This document shows, piece after piece, positions 30,355 through 40,128 of a stretch of 64,000 bases of DNA. Position numbers and translations under genes: made by a program. Source of the stretch: Kineococcus rhizosphaerae (GTDB lineage Bacteria > Actinomycetota > Actinomycetes > Actinomycetales > Kineococcaceae); contig NZ_PVZF01000001.1 of NCBI RefSeq assembly GCF_003002055.1, forward strand, positions 62,001 through 126,000. The letters are read 5' to 3'. Numbering within the stretch: position 1 is the stretch's first letter; every line of letters starts with the position of its first letter. The notes under the pieces were generated by a model. That model worked only from the letters and a program-made list of their open reading frames with translations, ran no database searches and was not told the DNA's origin.

Positions 30355-30426
30355 TGGGCGATACTGGGATCGAACCAGTGACCTCTTCCGTGTCAGGGAA
30401 GCGCGCTACCGCTGCGCCAATCGCCC
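30355..30426 (-). tRNA. tRNA-Val (anticodon GAC)
   Basis: A 72-nt cloverleaf identical to the tRNA at 13117-13188, but on the opposite strand. Here CCA is encoded at the 3' end. It is the last gene of a Gly-Cys-Val operon. Confidence 0.97.
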
Positions 30427-30462
30427 TCGGTACCCGCTCCGGGAGCTACCCGGACCGGTTGG

Positions 30463-30533
30463 AGGTGGAGACGGGATTCGAACCCGTGTGGACGGCTTTG
30501 CAGGCCGCTGCCTAACCTCTCGGCCACTCCACC
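30463..30533 (-). tRNA. tRNA-Cys (anticodon GCA)
   Basis: A 71-nt cloverleaf with acceptor GGTGGAG/CTCCACC, anticodon loop CTGCAAA (GCA) and T-arm CGGGTTCGAATCCCG. It is the middle gene of the operon. Confidence 0.97.
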
Positions 30534-30565
30534 GTGAAGCTCGCGCCCGGCAAGCCGAACTCCCG

Positions 30566-30638
30566 AGCGGACGACCGGACTCGAACCGGCGACCCTAACC
30601 TTGGCAAGGTTATGCGCTACCAACTGCGCTACGTCCGC
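30566..30638 (-). tRNA. tRNA-Gly (anticodon GCC)
   Basis: A 73-nt cloverleaf with acceptor GCGGACG/CGTCCGC, anticodon loop TTGCCAA (GCC) and T-arm CCGGTTCGAGTCCGG. First gene of the operon. Gly-Cys-Val clusters are common in actinobacteria. Confidence 0.97.
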
Positions 30639-30688
30639 GTGCTGTCGGTTCCTCGGCCGTTCCCGGCCGGTTCCCCTCGGCGTTGAAA

Positions 30689-30717
30689 ACAGTAGCCGAC
30701 CGCACGGCTGAGGCCAA
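30689..30717 (-). promoter_or_regulatory. Promoter of the Gly-Cys-Val tRNA operon
   Basis: On the minus strand TTGGCC (30717-30712) and TACTGT (30694-30689) are separated by exactly 17 bases. Transcription would begin near 30682, about 44 bases before tRNA-Gly. Confidence 0.6.
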
Positions 30718-30769
30718 ATCTCCCCTCCGGGCGCTGCGCGGGAGCCTCGGGACCGGCGCCGGACGCGAG

Positions 30770-30805
30770 CGAGCCCGCCCCGGCGTCGGTGCCGGGACGG
30801 GCTCG
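30770..30805 (-). terminator. Hairpin after the SsgA-family gene
   Basis: Arms 30770-30784 and 30791-30805 pair over 15 bases with one mismatch, loop of six. It lies 33 bases downstream of the SsgA-family stop and ahead of the tRNA promoter. Confidence 0.65.
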
Positions 30806-30837
30806 GTGGGGCTGCTCGGACGTCGTGCTGTCGTGCG

Positions 30838-31266
30838 TCAGGACACCAGGCGGGCGATGAGCTCGTCCAGGTCCAGGTGGCGGGTCTCCCGCCCCGGGGG
30901 CACCAGGGCGTCGGCCCGGCGCAGGAAGCGCCGGACGTCGGCCTCGTCGGCCTCCAGCTCCGCGTTGCCGTCCGGGGACGACAGGCGCAGCAGGACGCGC
31001 GGGCGGGCGTCGGGGGACTCGGGGCATGGCCGGACCTGCACGTCACCGGTGCCGGCGGGTCCGGACAGCCCCTCCCTCAACAGGTCCCGCGCGAAGACCC
31101 ACTCCACGTCCGCGTCGCCACCGCGGAAGACCGCGTGGATGGCGTACGGGTCGTCAGCTCCGTAGTGGAGGCTGGCGGGGACGGGGAGTCCGGGACCACT
31201 GGTGGTCCGCAGGCGCAGCGACACGTCGACGTCGACCTCGGTCTTGCGATGCGGCAGTGCAGGCAC
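30838..31266 (-). CDS. SsgA-family sporulation/cell-division protein
   Basis: A 142-residue SsgA-like protein. Recognised stretches are VPASLHYGADDPYAIHAVF, EWVFARDLLREGL and the C-terminal DEADVRRFLRRADALVPPG. SsgA-like proteins occur only in morphologically complex actinobacteria and help place FtsZ and remodel the wall. GTG at 31266 is preceded by GGAGGT at 5 bases, giving the usual family length. Longer frames upstream lack conserved sequence. The adjacent upstream stretch (31267-31513) is unusually AT-rich for this genome and probably holds its promoter. Confidence 0.87.
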   Translation of the reverse strand: MPALPHRKTEVDVDVSLRLRTTSGPGLPVPASLHYGADDPYAIHAVFRGGDADVEWVFARDLLREGLSGPAGTGDVQVRPCPESPDARPRVLLRLSSPDGNAELEADEADVRRFLRRADALVPPGRETRHLDLDELIARLVS

Positions 31267-31513
31267 GTCGACCTCCGTGTTGCTCGTGGCCGCTGACGGG
31301 CTCCAGCGACCGTGCTGATGAGTTTCCCACCAAATCGCGCGGTGAAACACCCGAACGGTGCAAGTTCGACGTCCGGGGGTCGTCCGCGGTTCCCCGGGCG
31401 TTCGCCGCGGTGCCCGGGCGCGGGTCCGCGCGCCGTGGGAGCGCCGTGGGAGCGGTGTCGAAGCCGCCGGCGGTCCGGGGAGCGCACGGGGCACCTCGTG
31501 CGTTGGACCCCTC

Positions 31514-32044
31514 GTGCACCCCACGCAGGACCCCCACCTCCACGACGTCCCGGAGCCGCCGGCGGCGGCCGAGCCGGTGCGCGAGCAGGTGGCGCCGAGC
31601 CCCGGTCGCCGGCTCAGCGCGCACGACCACCGGGTCCGGCGGGCCCGGGCGCGGTGGCGCGCCTGGCGCGAGCGCGTGCGCGAGGACCCGCACCGCGATC
31701 GGGTCTACCGCGCCGTCGTGGGAGCCGTCGGGACGGTCGTCGTCGTGCTGGGCCTGGTCCTCGTCCCCCTGCCCGGCCCGGGCTGGCTCGTCGTCTTCGG
31801 CGGGCTGGCCGTGCTGGCCACGGAGTTCTCCTCCGCCCGGCGCCTGAAGCACTTCGGGGAGCGGCAGCTGCACCGGTGGGGTCGGTGGATCGCGGCGCGC
31901 TCGCTGGCCACCCGGGCCGCGCTGGGGGCCGGCACGGCCGCCGCGGTCGCGGGTGCGCTGTGGGGCTACCTCGCCTGGCAGGGGCTGCCGGGGTGGACGC
32001 CGGAGGTCGTCACGGCCCAGCTGCAGTGGGTCCCCGGCCTGTGA
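31514..32044 (+). CDS. PGPGW/TIGR02611 transmembrane protein
   Basis: A 176-residue protein. About 60 polar N-terminal residues are followed by two membrane helices around the signature LVPLPGPGWLVVFGGLAVLA, then a basic stretch (RRLKHFGERQLHRWGRW) and a further hydrophobic segment (GAGTAAAVAGALWGYLAW). The function is unknown. GTG at 31514 is the first start inside the conserved length; upstream codons look random. Divergent from the SsgA-family gene and before tRNA-Val(CAC). Confidence 0.8.
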   Translation: MHPTQDPHLHDVPEPPAAAEPVREQVAPSPGRRLSAHDHRVRRARARWRAWRERVREDPHRDRVYRAVVGAVGTVVVVLGLVLVPLPGPGWLVVFGGLAVLATEFSSARRLKHFGERQLHRWGRWIAARSLATRAALGAGTAAAVAGALWGYLAWQGLPGWTPEVVTAQLQWVPGL

Positions 32045-32097
32045 GGCGCCGCCGGAGGGCCGGACGAGGGTGGTCGTGAGCAGGGCCGGGGGTCCGG

Positions 32098-32103
32098 TAT
32101 GGT
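32098..32103 (+). promoter_or_regulatory. -10 box (TATGGT) of tRNA-Val(CAC)
   Basis: TATGGT lies 31 bases before the mature tRNA 5' end. No convincing -35 box is seen. Confidence 0.45.
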
Positions 32104-32134
32104 TCTTCCACCGGTCGCGCTCAGCGCGACGACC

Positions 32135-32206
32135 GGGCGATTAGCTCAGTGGTAGAGCACTTCGTTCACACCGAAGGGGTCACTGGTTCGAACCCAGTAT
32201 CGCCCA
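32135..32206 (+). tRNA. tRNA-Val (anticodon CAC)
   Basis: A 72-nt cloverleaf with acceptor GGGCGAT/ATCGCCC, D-arm TAGCTCAGTGGTAGAGCA, anticodon stem CTTCG/CGAAG around TTCACAC (anticodon CAC), and T-arm CTGGTTCGAACCCAG. It reads GUG codons. The MOSC gene begins 17 bases later, with no terminator between. Confidence 0.97.
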
Positions 32207-32223
32207 CCCAGCACAATCGCGGG

Positions 32224-32787
32224 GTGTCCGTCACCGGAACCCTGCACTCGATCGGCCTCTTCCCCGTGAAGTCCACCGGGGGTCTGTCGCCCACCTCCGC
32301 CGCCCTCGACGCCGACGGTCTCGTCGGGGACCGCGGCTTCGCCGTCGTCGACGCGACCGGTGCGGCGCTGCGGGCCAAGTCCCACCCCGCGCTGGCCGGC
32401 CTCCAGGTCCTCGGCCCGCCCGGCGCGCCGCGGCTGCAGGTCCCGGGCGGGGTGTCCCTGGCCGACCTCCTCGGCGTCCCCGGGGCGCGGCTCGCGCCCG
32501 TCGCGGGCGGCGCGCGGCAGGTCGAGGCCGTGCACGTGGTCTCCCGGCGCCAGCGGACGGCCCCCGGCGCGGGCGACACCGCGCGGGCCAACCTCGTCGT
32601 CGACCTCCACGGCGGCCCCGAACCCGACGCCGGCGACTGGGTCGGCGGCACGCTGCGCGTCGGCGACGTCGAGCTCGAGGTCGTCGGGGTCCCCCGGCAC
32701 TGCGGGGGAGTGTTCGCCCGGGTGCTGCGCGGCGGCACGGTGCGCAACGGGGACGTCGCCGAACTCCGCCCCGGCACGCCTGGGTAG
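32224..32787 (+). CDS. MOSC-domain protein
   Basis: A 187-residue protein. An N-terminal MOSC beta-barrel domain (SIGLFPVKSTGGLSPTSA, then DGLVGDRGFAVVDATG) is followed by a short MOSC region (ARANLVVDLHGG, GGTLRVGDVELEVV, PRHCGGVFARVLRGGTV) that includes the conserved Cys. The family includes molybdenum-cofactor sulfurases and amidoxime reductases. At 187 residues it is shorter than YcbX-type members. The GTG at 32224 has only a weak ribosome site, and the gene may depend on read-through from the tRNA promoter. Confidence 0.78.
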   Translation: MSVTGTLHSIGLFPVKSTGGLSPTSAALDADGLVGDRGFAVVDATGAALRAKSHPALAGLQVLGPPGAPRLQVPGGVSLADLLGVPGARLAPVAGGARQVEAVHVVSRRQRTAPGAGDTARANLVVDLHGGPEPDAGDWVGGTLRVGDVELEVVGVPRHCGGVFARVLRGGTVRNGDVAELRPGTPG

Positions 32788-32790
32788 AGT
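32785..32790 (+). promoter_or_regulatory. -10 box (TAGAGT) of thrS
   Basis: TAGAGT overlaps the MOSC stop codon TAG and lies 42 bases before the thrS start. The short leader shows no T-box features. Confidence 0.5.
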
Positions 32791-32832
32791 CGTCCGGTCA
32801 GTCCACCGATCACCCGACCACGGAGGCCCGCG

Positions 32833-34803
32833 GTGTCCGCCCAGCTGTCCATCACCCGTTCCGGCGAACCGCTCGACGTCGCCGCCGGCACGACGGCGGG
32901 CGAGCTGTTCACCGACGACCGCGACGTCGTGGTCGCCCGCGTCAACGGCGAACTGCGCGACCTGTCCCACGTCCTGGCCGACGGGGACGTGGTCGAGGGA
33001 GTCCCGGTCTCCTCCGAGGAGGGGCTGGCGGTGCTGCGGCACTCCACCGCCCACGTCATGGCCCAGGCGGTCCAGCAGCACTTCCCCGAGGCCAAGCTCG
33101 GCATCGGGCCGCCGATCCGCGACGGGTTCTACTTCGACTTCGACGTCGAGCGCCCGTTCACCCCCGAGGACCTCAAGACCCTCGAGAAGACCATGCAGCG
33201 CATCGTCAAGGAGGGCCAGCGGTTCGTCCGTCGCGAGGTCACCGACGACGAGGCCCGCGCCGCCATGGCCGGCGAGCCCTACAAGCTCGAGCTCATCGGG
33301 CTGAAGTCCAGCGCGGGGGAGGCCGCCGAGGGGGCGTCCGCCGAGGTCGGCGAGGGCGGCCTGTCGATCTACGACAACCTCCGCCGCGACGACTCGGTCG
33401 CCTTCAGCGACCTGTGCCGCGGTCCGCACATCCCCACGACCCGGCTCGTGGGCAACGGGTTCAGCCTGCTGCGCAGCGCCGCGGCCTACTGGCGCGGCAG
33501 CGAGAAGAACCCGCAACTGCAGCGCATCTACGGCACCGCGTGGCCCTCCAAGGAGGAGTTGAAGGCCTACCAGGAGCGGGTGGCCGAGGCCGAGCGCCGC
33601 GACCACCGCAAGCTCGGCGCCGAGCTCGACCTGTTCTCCTTCCCCGACGAGATCGGCTCGGGCCTGGTCGTGTTCCACCCCAAGGGCGGGGTCGTCAAGC
33701 GCGAGATGGAGGACTACGTCCGCCGCCGGCACATCGAGGAGGGCTTCTCCTACGTCGGCACCCCGCACATCTCCAAGGGCGGTCTGTTCGAGACCTCCGG
33801 GCACCTGCCGTACTACGAGGACACGATGTTCCCCGGCATGGAGCTGGAGAACTCGACGTACTACCTCAAGGCCATGAACTGCCCCATGCACAACCTGATC
33901 TTCCGCTCGCGCGGACGGTCCTACCGCGAGCTGCCGCTGCGGTTCTTCGAGTTCGGGTCCGTGTACCGCTACGAGAAGTCCGGTGTCGTGCACGGCCTGA
34001 CCCGCGTGCGCGGGCTGACCCAGGACGACTCGCACAGCTACGTGACCCCCGAGCAGGCGCCCGGCGAGATCAAGCACCTGCTCGACTTCGTCCTCGGCCT
34101 GCTGCGCGACTTCGGCCTCGACGACTACTACCTCGAGCTGTCCACCCGCGGGGACTCGGAGAAGTTCATCGGCTCCGACGAGGAGTGGGAGCGGGCCACG
34201 GCGGTCCTGGAGACCGCGGCGAAGGAGACCGGCCTCGAGCTCGTCGCCGACCCCGGCGGGGCCGCGTTCTACGGGCCGAAGATCTCCGTGCAGGCCAAGG
34301 ACGCCATCGGCCGCACGTGGCAGATGTCGACCATCCAGTACGACTTCAACCAGCCCGCCCGGTTCGAGCTGGAGTACACCGCCACCGACGGCACCAAGCA
34401 GCAGCCGGTGATGATCCACTCGGCCAAGTTCGGCTCCCTCGAACGGTTCTTCGGCGTCCTCGTCGAGCACTACGCCGGCGCCTTCCCCCCGTGGCTGGCG
34501 CCCGTCCAGGTCGTGGGGATCCCCGTCGCCGACGCGCACGTCCCGCACCTGCGCGAGGTCGCCGAGCGGCTGCAGGCCGCCGGGATCCGCGTCGAGGTCG
34601 ACGACACCGACGACCGGATGCCCAAGAAGATCCGCACCTGGACCAAGCAGAAGATCCCGTTCCTGCTCATCGCCGGGGCCGAGGACGTCGAGAACGGTGC
34701 GGTGTCCTTCCGCTTCCGCGACGGCTCGCAGGAGAACGGCGTCCCCGTCGCCGACGCCGTCGAACGCATCGCCGCGGCCGTGCGCGACCGGGTGCAGGTC
34801 TGA
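32833..34803 (+). CDS. thrS: Threonyl-tRNA synthetase
   Basis: A 656-residue class II synthetase. The TGS domain covers residues 1-65; the editing domain has [12 protein letters not shown] and [11 protein letters not shown]; the catalytic core holds the zinc ligands in AMNCPMHN and in [19 protein letters not shown], and motif 2 lies around [15 protein letters not shown]. The anticodon-binding domain is at the C-terminus ([15 protein letters not shown]). GTG start. It is the first gene of a run that matches M. tuberculosis Rv2614c to Rv2610c. Confidence 0.97.
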   Translation: MSAQLSITRSGEPLDVAAGTTAGELFTDDRDVVVARVNGELRDLSHVLADGDVVEGVPVSSEEGLAVLRHSTAHVMAQAVQQHFPEAKLGIGPPIRDGFYFDFDVERPFTPEDLKTLEKTMQRIVKEGQRFVRREVTDDEARAAMAGEPYKLELIGLKSSAGEAAEGASAEVGEGGLSIYDNLRRDDSVAFSDLCRGPHIPTTRLVGNGFSLLRSAAAYWRGSEKNPQLQRIYGTAWPSKEELKAYQERVAEAERRDHRKLGAELDLFSFPDEIGSGLVVFHPKGGVVKREMEDYVRRRHIEEGFSYVGTPHISKGGLFETSGHLPYYEDTMFPGMELENSTYYLKAMNCPMHNLIFRSRGRSYRELPLRFFEFGSVYRYEKSGVVHGLTRVRGLTQDDSHSYVTPEQAPGEIKHLLDFVLGLLRDFGLDDYYLELSTRGDSEKFIGSDEEWERATAVLETAAKETGLELVADPGGAAFYGPKISVQAKDAIGRTWQMSTIQYDFNQPARFELEYTATDGTKQQPVMIHSAKFGSLERFFGVLVEHYAGAFPPWLAPVQVVGIPVADAHVPHLREVAERLQAAGIRVEVDDTDDRMPKKIRTWTKQKIPFLLIAGAEDVENGAVSFRFRDGSQENGVPVADAVERIAAAVRDRVQV

Positions 34804-34804
34804 C

Positions 34805-35368
34805 GTGGACCCCTCGCCCGGGCTGGAGGACGCCGCCGGTTTCGCCGGTGACCCCGACGGGTTCGGCAGGCTGTGGACCCCGCACCGGATGGCCTACATC
34901 ACCGGCGAGCACAAACCGGCCGACCCCGAACCCGGCAGCTGCCCGTTCTGCCGGGCCCCGGGGCGCTCGGACGCCGACGGGCTCGTCGTGCACCGCGGCG
35001 AGCACGTCTACGCCGTCCTGAACCTGTTCCCGTACAACCCCGGGCACCTCATGGTCTGCCCGTACCGGCACGTCTCGGCCTACGTCGACCTCGACGCCGC
35101 CGAGCTGGCCGAGTTCACGGCCTTCACCCGGTCCGCGGTGCTGACCCTGAAGGCCGTCTCGGACCCGGCCGGGTTCAACCTGGGCATCAACCAGGGTGAC
35201 GTCGCGGGGGCCGGCATCGCCGCGCACCTGCACCAGCACGTCGTCCCCCGCTGGCAGGGGGACGCGAACTTCCTGCCCGTGGTCGGGCGCACCAAGGCCA
35301 TGCCCGAACTGCTCGAGGACACCCGCGCGCGACTCGCCGACGGCTGGGTCAGCGACCCGGTCGCCTGA
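34805..35368 (+). CDS. HIT-family protein (Ap4A phosphorylase type)
   Basis: A 187-residue HIT-family nucleotide hydrolase/transferase. The active site is AAHLHQHVVPRW near residue 150, and CPFC near residue 40 is a half zinc site. The M. tuberculosis homologue in the same place (Rv2613c) is a diadenosine tetraphosphate phosphorylase, so that is the likely activity. GTG is one base after the thrS stop, implying co-translation. Confidence 0.88.
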   Translation: MDPSPGLEDAAGFAGDPDGFGRLWTPHRMAYITGEHKPADPEPGSCPFCRAPGRSDADGLVVHRGEHVYAVLNLFPYNPGHLMVCPYRHVSAYVDLDAAELAEFTAFTRSAVLTLKAVSDPAGFNLGINQGDVAGAGIAAHLHQHVVPRWQGDANFLPVVGRTKAMPELLEDTRARLADGWVSDPVA

Positions 35369-35374
35369 CGCCCC

Positions 35375-35380
35375 TACCCT
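35375..35380 (+). promoter_or_regulatory. -10 box (TACCCT) for leaderless pgsA-type gene
   Basis: TACCCT ends 8 bases before the ATG at 35389. This is the spacing expected of a leaderless start, in addition to read-through from thrS. Confidence 0.4.
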
Positions 35381-35388
35381 TCGAGACG

Positions 35389-36012
35389 ATGCTCAACAAG
35401 TACGCACGTGCGTTCGTCACGAAGGTCTTCACCCCTTTCGCCCGGTTCCTGCTGCGGTTGGGGATCACCCCCGACATGGTCACGATCACCGGGACCCTCG
35501 GGGTGCTCGTCTGCGCCCTGGTGCTCTACCCCCTCGGGGAGCTCTTCTGGGGTTCGCTCGGTGTGACGATCTTCGTGCTGTCGGACACCGTCGACGGGAC
35601 CATGGCCCGCATCCGCGGCCGCGCGGGCACGTGGGGCGCCTACCTCGACTCCAGCCTCGACCGGTTCGCCGACAGCGCGATCTTCGGCGGGCTCGTCGTC
35701 TGGTTCGCCCGCGGCGGCCAGTCCGACCTCACCGCCGGGCTGGCCCTGGCCTGCCTCGTCCTCGGCAGCATCGTCTCCTACGTCAAGGCCCGGGCCGAAG
35801 GGCTGGGCTACACCGCCAACGTCGGCATCGCCGAACGCGGGGAACGCATCGTCGCCGTCCTCGTCGGCGCCGGGTTCGTCGGTCTCGGCGTGCCGCTGGT
35901 CTTCCTGCAGGTCGTGCTGGCCCTGCTCGCCGTCGCCAGCCTCGTCACCGTCGTCCAGCGCATGGCCACGGTCCGTCGGCAGGCGCTGGCCACCCCCGCC
36001 CCCGACGCGTGA
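35389..36012 (+). CDS. pgsA: CDP-alcohol phosphatidyltransferase (phosphatidylinositol-phosphate synthase type)
   Basis: A 207-residue membrane enzyme with about six helices. The CDP-alcohol signature D-x2-DG-x2-AR-x8-G-x3-D-x3-D is complete in DTVDGTMARIRG followed by GAYLDSSLDR. In M. tuberculosis the syntenic PgsA1 makes phosphatidylinositol phosphate from CDP-diacylglycerol and inositol phosphate. The following acyltransferase and mannosyltransferase support this over cardiolipin or PG synthesis. ATG start, possibly leaderless; the stop overlaps the next GTG. Confidence 0.9.
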   Translation: MLNKYARAFVTKVFTPFARFLLRLGITPDMVTITGTLGVLVCALVLYPLGELFWGSLGVTIFVLSDTVDGTMARIRGRAGTWGAYLDSSLDRFADSAIFGGLVVWFARGGQSDLTAGLALACLVLGSIVSYVKARAEGLGYTANVGIAERGERIVAVLVGAGFVGLGVPLVFLQVVLALLAVASLVTVVQRMATVRRQALATPAPDA

Positions 36013-36941
36013 GCGTGCGCGACACCCTCGTCGCCGGCGGGTTCCGGCTCGGCTGGCGGCTGGCCCGGACCCTGCCGGAGGACCTCGCCGTCGCCGCCAC
36101 CGTCCGCGTCGCCGACCGGCTCGCCGCCCGCGGCGGGCCGCGAGTGGAGCAGTTGCGCCGCAACCTGTCCCGGGCCCGTCCCGACGCCGGACCCGGCGAG
36201 CTGGACGCGCTCGTGCGCGACGGGCTGCGCAGCTACGCGCGGTACTGGCTCGACGCCTTCCGGCTGCCGGCGTGGTCGCGCGAGCGCATCCTGGGCCCGG
36301 TCGCCTTCGAGGGCGGTGACGCGCTGCGCGCCGTCCTGGCCTCCGGCCGCGGCGCGGTCGCCTTCCTCGGCCACCTCGGCAACTGGGACCACGCCGGGGC
36401 CTGGTCCGCGCTCGACCTCGCCCCCGTCGTCACCGTCGCCGAACGGCTGCGGCCCGAGGAGGTCTACGAGGAGTTCCTGGCCTTCCGGCGTTCCCTGGGC
36501 ATGGAGGTCCTGCCCCTGGGCGATCCCGCCACCTTCGCCACCCTGGTGCGCCGCGCCCGCGGCGGCGCCTTCGTCCCCCTGCTCGCCGACCGGGACCTGT
36601 CCGCCACCGGCGTCGAGGTCGGCTTCCTCGGCGAGCGCGTGCGGATGGCCCCCGGCCCGGCGGCGCTCGCCGTCGCCACGGGAGCCGCGCTCGTCCCGAT
36701 CGGGGTGTTCCACGAGGTCCGCGCCGGGCGGCGCGTGCTCGTCCTCGACGTCCGTCCCGAGGTGCCGGTCCCCGCCCGGCGCGCGGGGGAGACGGCCCGC
36801 GAGCACCGGCAGCGGGCCATCGCCGCGATGACCCAGGCCTGCGCCGACGAGATCGGTGCGGTCGTGCGCGCCCACCCCGACGAGTGGCACGTCCTGCAAC
36901 CGCTGTTCCCCGACGACCTGCGCCCGGCCCGGGGGGGCTGA
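36009..36941 (+). CDS. Phosphatidylinositol mannoside acyltransferase (LPLAT family)
   Basis: A 310-residue LpxL/HtrB-like acyltransferase. The HxxxxD motif is AFLGHLGNWDHAGAW near residue 118; a further conserved block is PLLADRDLSATGVEVGFLG. By position and family it corresponds to M. tuberculosis PatA (Rv2611c), which acylates the mannose on PIM1/PIM2. The GTG overlaps the pgsA stop (GTGA). A short basic N-terminus suggests peripheral binding to the inner leaflet. Confidence 0.88.
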   Translation: MSVRDTLVAGGFRLGWRLARTLPEDLAVAATVRVADRLAARGGPRVEQLRRNLSRARPDAGPGELDALVRDGLRSYARYWLDAFRLPAWSRERILGPVAFEGGDALRAVLASGRGAVAFLGHLGNWDHAGAWSALDLAPVVTVAERLRPEEVYEEFLAFRRSLGMEVLPLGDPATFATLVRRARGGAFVPLLADRDLSATGVEVGFLGERVRMAPGPAALAVATGAALVPIGVFHEVRAGRRVLVLDVRPEVPVPARRAGETAREHRQRAIAAMTQACADEIGAVVRAHPDEWHVLQPLFPDDLRPARGG

Positions 36942-36942
36942 C

Positions 36943-38058
36943 GTGCGCATCGGGATCGTCTGCCCCTACTCCTTCGACGTGCCCGGCGGCGTGCAGTTCC
37001 ACGTCCGCGACCTGGCCGAGCACCTCCTCGGCCTCGGCCACCACGTCCGGGTCCTGGCCCCGGCCGACGACGAGACGAGCCTGCCGCCCTTCGCCGACCC
37101 CGGTGGGAACGTCGTCGCCGTCCCCTACAACGGATCGGTCGCGCGGCTGTCCTTCGGGCCGGTGACCGCGGCCAGGGTCCGCCGCTGGCTCGCCGACGGC
37201 GCCTTCGACGTCCTGCACGTCCACGAACCCCTCTCGCCCAGCACGTCGCTGCTCGCGCTCTGGGCGGCCGACCCCGGCCTGTGCGGGCCCCTCGTGGCGA
37301 CCTTCCACAGCGCCAACCTCCGCTCGCGCGCCATGCAGGCCGCCTTCCCGCTGCTGCGGCCGAGCCTGGAGAAGATCTCCGCCCGGATCGCGGTCAGCGA
37401 GGACGCCCGGCGCACCGTCGTCGAGCACGTCGGCGGCGACGCCGTCGTCATCCCCAACGGGGTGTTCACCCGCGCCTTCGCCGACGCACCGGTGCGGCCG
37501 GAGTGGACGGGGACCGCGCAGGCCCCCGTCGTCGCCTTCGTCGGCCGCCTCGACGAACCCCGCAAGGGACTGCCCCTGCTGTGCGAGGTGGTGCCCCTCG
37601 TGCGCGCCGTCGTCCCGGGCGCCCGTTTCCTTGTCGCCGGCCGGGGTGACGTCGACGCGGCGCGCCGGCTGCTGCCCGACCCCGGCGCCGTGGAGTTCCT
37701 CGGACCGGTCGACGACCGCGCCAAGGAGTCCCTGCTGGCCAGCGCCGACGTCTACCTCGCCCCCCACACCGGCGGGGAGAGCTTCGGCATCGTCCTGGTC
37801 GAGGCCATGGCCGCCGGTGCCGCGGTGGTGGCTGCCGACCTCGGCGCCTTCCGGCGCGTGCTGGGCGACGGCGCCTTCGGCGCGCTCTTCGGTGTCGGCG
37901 ACGCCCGCGCCGCTGCCGAGGCGGTCCTGGGGCTGCTCGCCGACCCCGCCCGGCGGCGTGCGCTGGCCGCCGCGGGGCAGGTGGCCGCCGGTCGCTACGA
38001 CTGGTCCGTCGTGGCCGCCGAGGTCCTCACCGTCTACGAGACGGTCGTCGCGCGGTGA
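36943..38058 (+). CDS. pimA: GDP-mannose-dependent phosphatidylinositol mannosyltransferase
   Basis: A 371-residue GT4 enzyme. N-terminal RIGIVCPYSFDVPGGVQFHV is diagnostic of PimA; later motifs are VLHVHEPLSPSTSLLAL, VVAFVGRLDEPRKGLPLL and ESFGIVLVEAMAAGAAVVA (E-x7-E). It transfers the first mannose from GDP-mannose to phosphatidylinositol at the inner face of the membrane. GTG lies one base after the acyltransferase stop. Same order as in mycobacteria. Confidence 0.94.
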   Translation: MRIGIVCPYSFDVPGGVQFHVRDLAEHLLGLGHHVRVLAPADDETSLPPFADPGGNVVAVPYNGSVARLSFGPVTAARVRRWLADGAFDVLHVHEPLSPSTSLLALWAADPGLCGPLVATFHSANLRSRAMQAAFPLLRPSLEKISARIAVSEDARRTVVEHVGGDAVVIPNGVFTRAFADAPVRPEWTGTAQAPVVAFVGRLDEPRKGLPLLCEVVPLVRAVVPGARFLVAGRGDVDAARRLLPDPGAVEFLGPVDDRAKESLLASADVYLAPHTGGESFGIVLVEAMAAGAAVVAADLGAFRRVLGDGAFGALFGVGDARAAAEAVLGLLADPARRRALAAAGQVAAGRYDWSVVAAEVLTVYETVVAR

Positions 38059-38600
38059 CCGCGCTCGTGCAGGGGCTCGTCGCCCTCCTCGTCCTGGCCG
38101 CCGTCGCCTGGTACCTGTCCGCGACGGCCCAGCGCGTCGACCGGCTGCACCGGCGCGTCGAGACCAGCCGCGCCGCGCTCGACGCCGAGCTGACCCGGCG
38201 CGCCTCGGCCGCCCTGGAGTACGCCACCTCCGGTGAGCTCGACCCCGCCTCGTCCCTGCTGCTCGCCGACGCGGCGACGACCTCCCTGGACGCCCCCCGC
38301 ACCCCGGCCGCCCTGCGCGAGGCCAACGACGCCGACGACGCCCACCGCTGGCGCGTCGAGAGCGACCTGACCCGGGCCCTGGCCGCCGCGCTGCCGGCCT
38401 CCGACGGTCCCGGGCTGGCGCGCGTGCAGGACGCGGGGCACCGCGTGGAGCTGGCCCGTCGCTTCCACAACGACGCGGTGGTCCAGACACGGCGCCTGCG
38501 GGGCAAGCGGATCGTGCGCTGGGCGCACCTGGCCGGACGGGCCCGGGTGCCGGAGACCGCCGACTTCCTCGACGACCTGCGCCCGGGCGGGCCGACGTAG
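38055..38600 (+). CDS. LemA-like membrane protein, function unknown
   Basis: A 181-residue protein with one N-terminal helix (GLVALLVLAAVAWYLSA) and a long helical body. VDRLHRRVETSRAALDAELT and ARRFHNDAVVQTRRLRGKR recall the two conserved LemA stretches, but the similarity is weak. GTG overlaps the pimA stop by four bases. The stop TAG forms part of the -10 box of pdxS. No known role in lipid synthesis. Confidence 0.7.
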   Translation: MTALVQGLVALLVLAAVAWYLSATAQRVDRLHRRVETSRAALDAELTRRASAALEYATSGELDPASSLLLADAATTSLDAPRTPAALREANDADDAHRWRVESDLTRALAAALPASDGPGLARVQDAGHRVELARRFHNDAVVQTRRLRGKRIVRWAHLAGRARVPETADFLDDLRPGGPT

Positions 38601-38603
38601 GAT
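38598..38603 (+). promoter_or_regulatory. -10 box (TAGGAT) of pdxS
   Basis: TAGGAT overlaps the stop codon of the preceding gene and lies about 50 bases before the pdxS start. Confidence 0.5.
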
Positions 38604-38653
38604 GACGCCCGCCTGATTCCCCGTCGCAACCCCGTCGAACGATCGTGAGGCAC

Positions 38654-39585
<932 letters not shown>

Positions 39586-39589
<4 letters not shown>

Positions 39590-40104
39590 GCACCGACCCG
39601 CTCGGCCCGGAGTGGGGCCACGCCCCCGACGGCACCCGCACCCGCAGCGCGTCCCGCGTCGTCGTCCTCGACGGCGCGGGCCGTGTCCTGCTGCTGCGCG
39701 GGTCCGACCCCGCCCGGCCCGGGACCGACTGGTGGTTCACCGTCGGCGGGGGCCGCGGACCGGGGGAGTCCGCACGCGCCGCGGCGGCCCGGGAGCTGCT
39801 GGAGGAGACGGGGCTCGCCGTCGAGGCGGCCGCGCTCGACGGGCCCGTGTGGGCCCGGACCGCGGAGTTCGAGTTCCTCGGCGCAGCCTGCCGGCAGACG
39901 GAGGAGTTCTTCGTGCTGCGCGTCGCTCAGGGGTTCGAGGTCTCCCGCGACGGGTGGACGGACCTGGAACGGGACTCGGTGACGGAGTGCCGCTGGTGGG
40001 CTCCGGACGACCTCGCGGGCGAGACGTTCTACCCGCCGGACCTGCCGAGCCTGCTGGCCGGACTGCCGCCCGCGTGGGTCGGGGAGCCGCTCGTCATCGC
40101 CTGA
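39586..40104 (+). CDS. Nudix hydrolase
   Basis: A 172-residue Nudix protein with a full consensus box: [15 protein letters not shown] followed by RELLEETGL. The N-terminus ([21 protein letters not shown]) is the first strand. It sits between pdxS and pdxT, so it may remove a damaged phosphate compound, but this is a guess. GTG overlaps the pdxS stop (GTGA). Confidence 0.9.
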
Positions 40105-40116
40105 GCGGAGACCCTC

Positions 40117-40122
40117 TACGCT
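40117..40122 (+). promoter_or_regulatory. -10 box (TACGCT) for leaderless pdxT
   Basis: TACGCT ends 6 bases before the GTG at 40129, a spacing expected of leaderless transcripts. Confidence 0.45.
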
Positions 40123-40128
40123 GCCGCG

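Noticed and set aside
32788-32832. Possible T-box leader before thrS
   Set aside because: Only about 40 bases of leader, with no stem I or T-box sequence.
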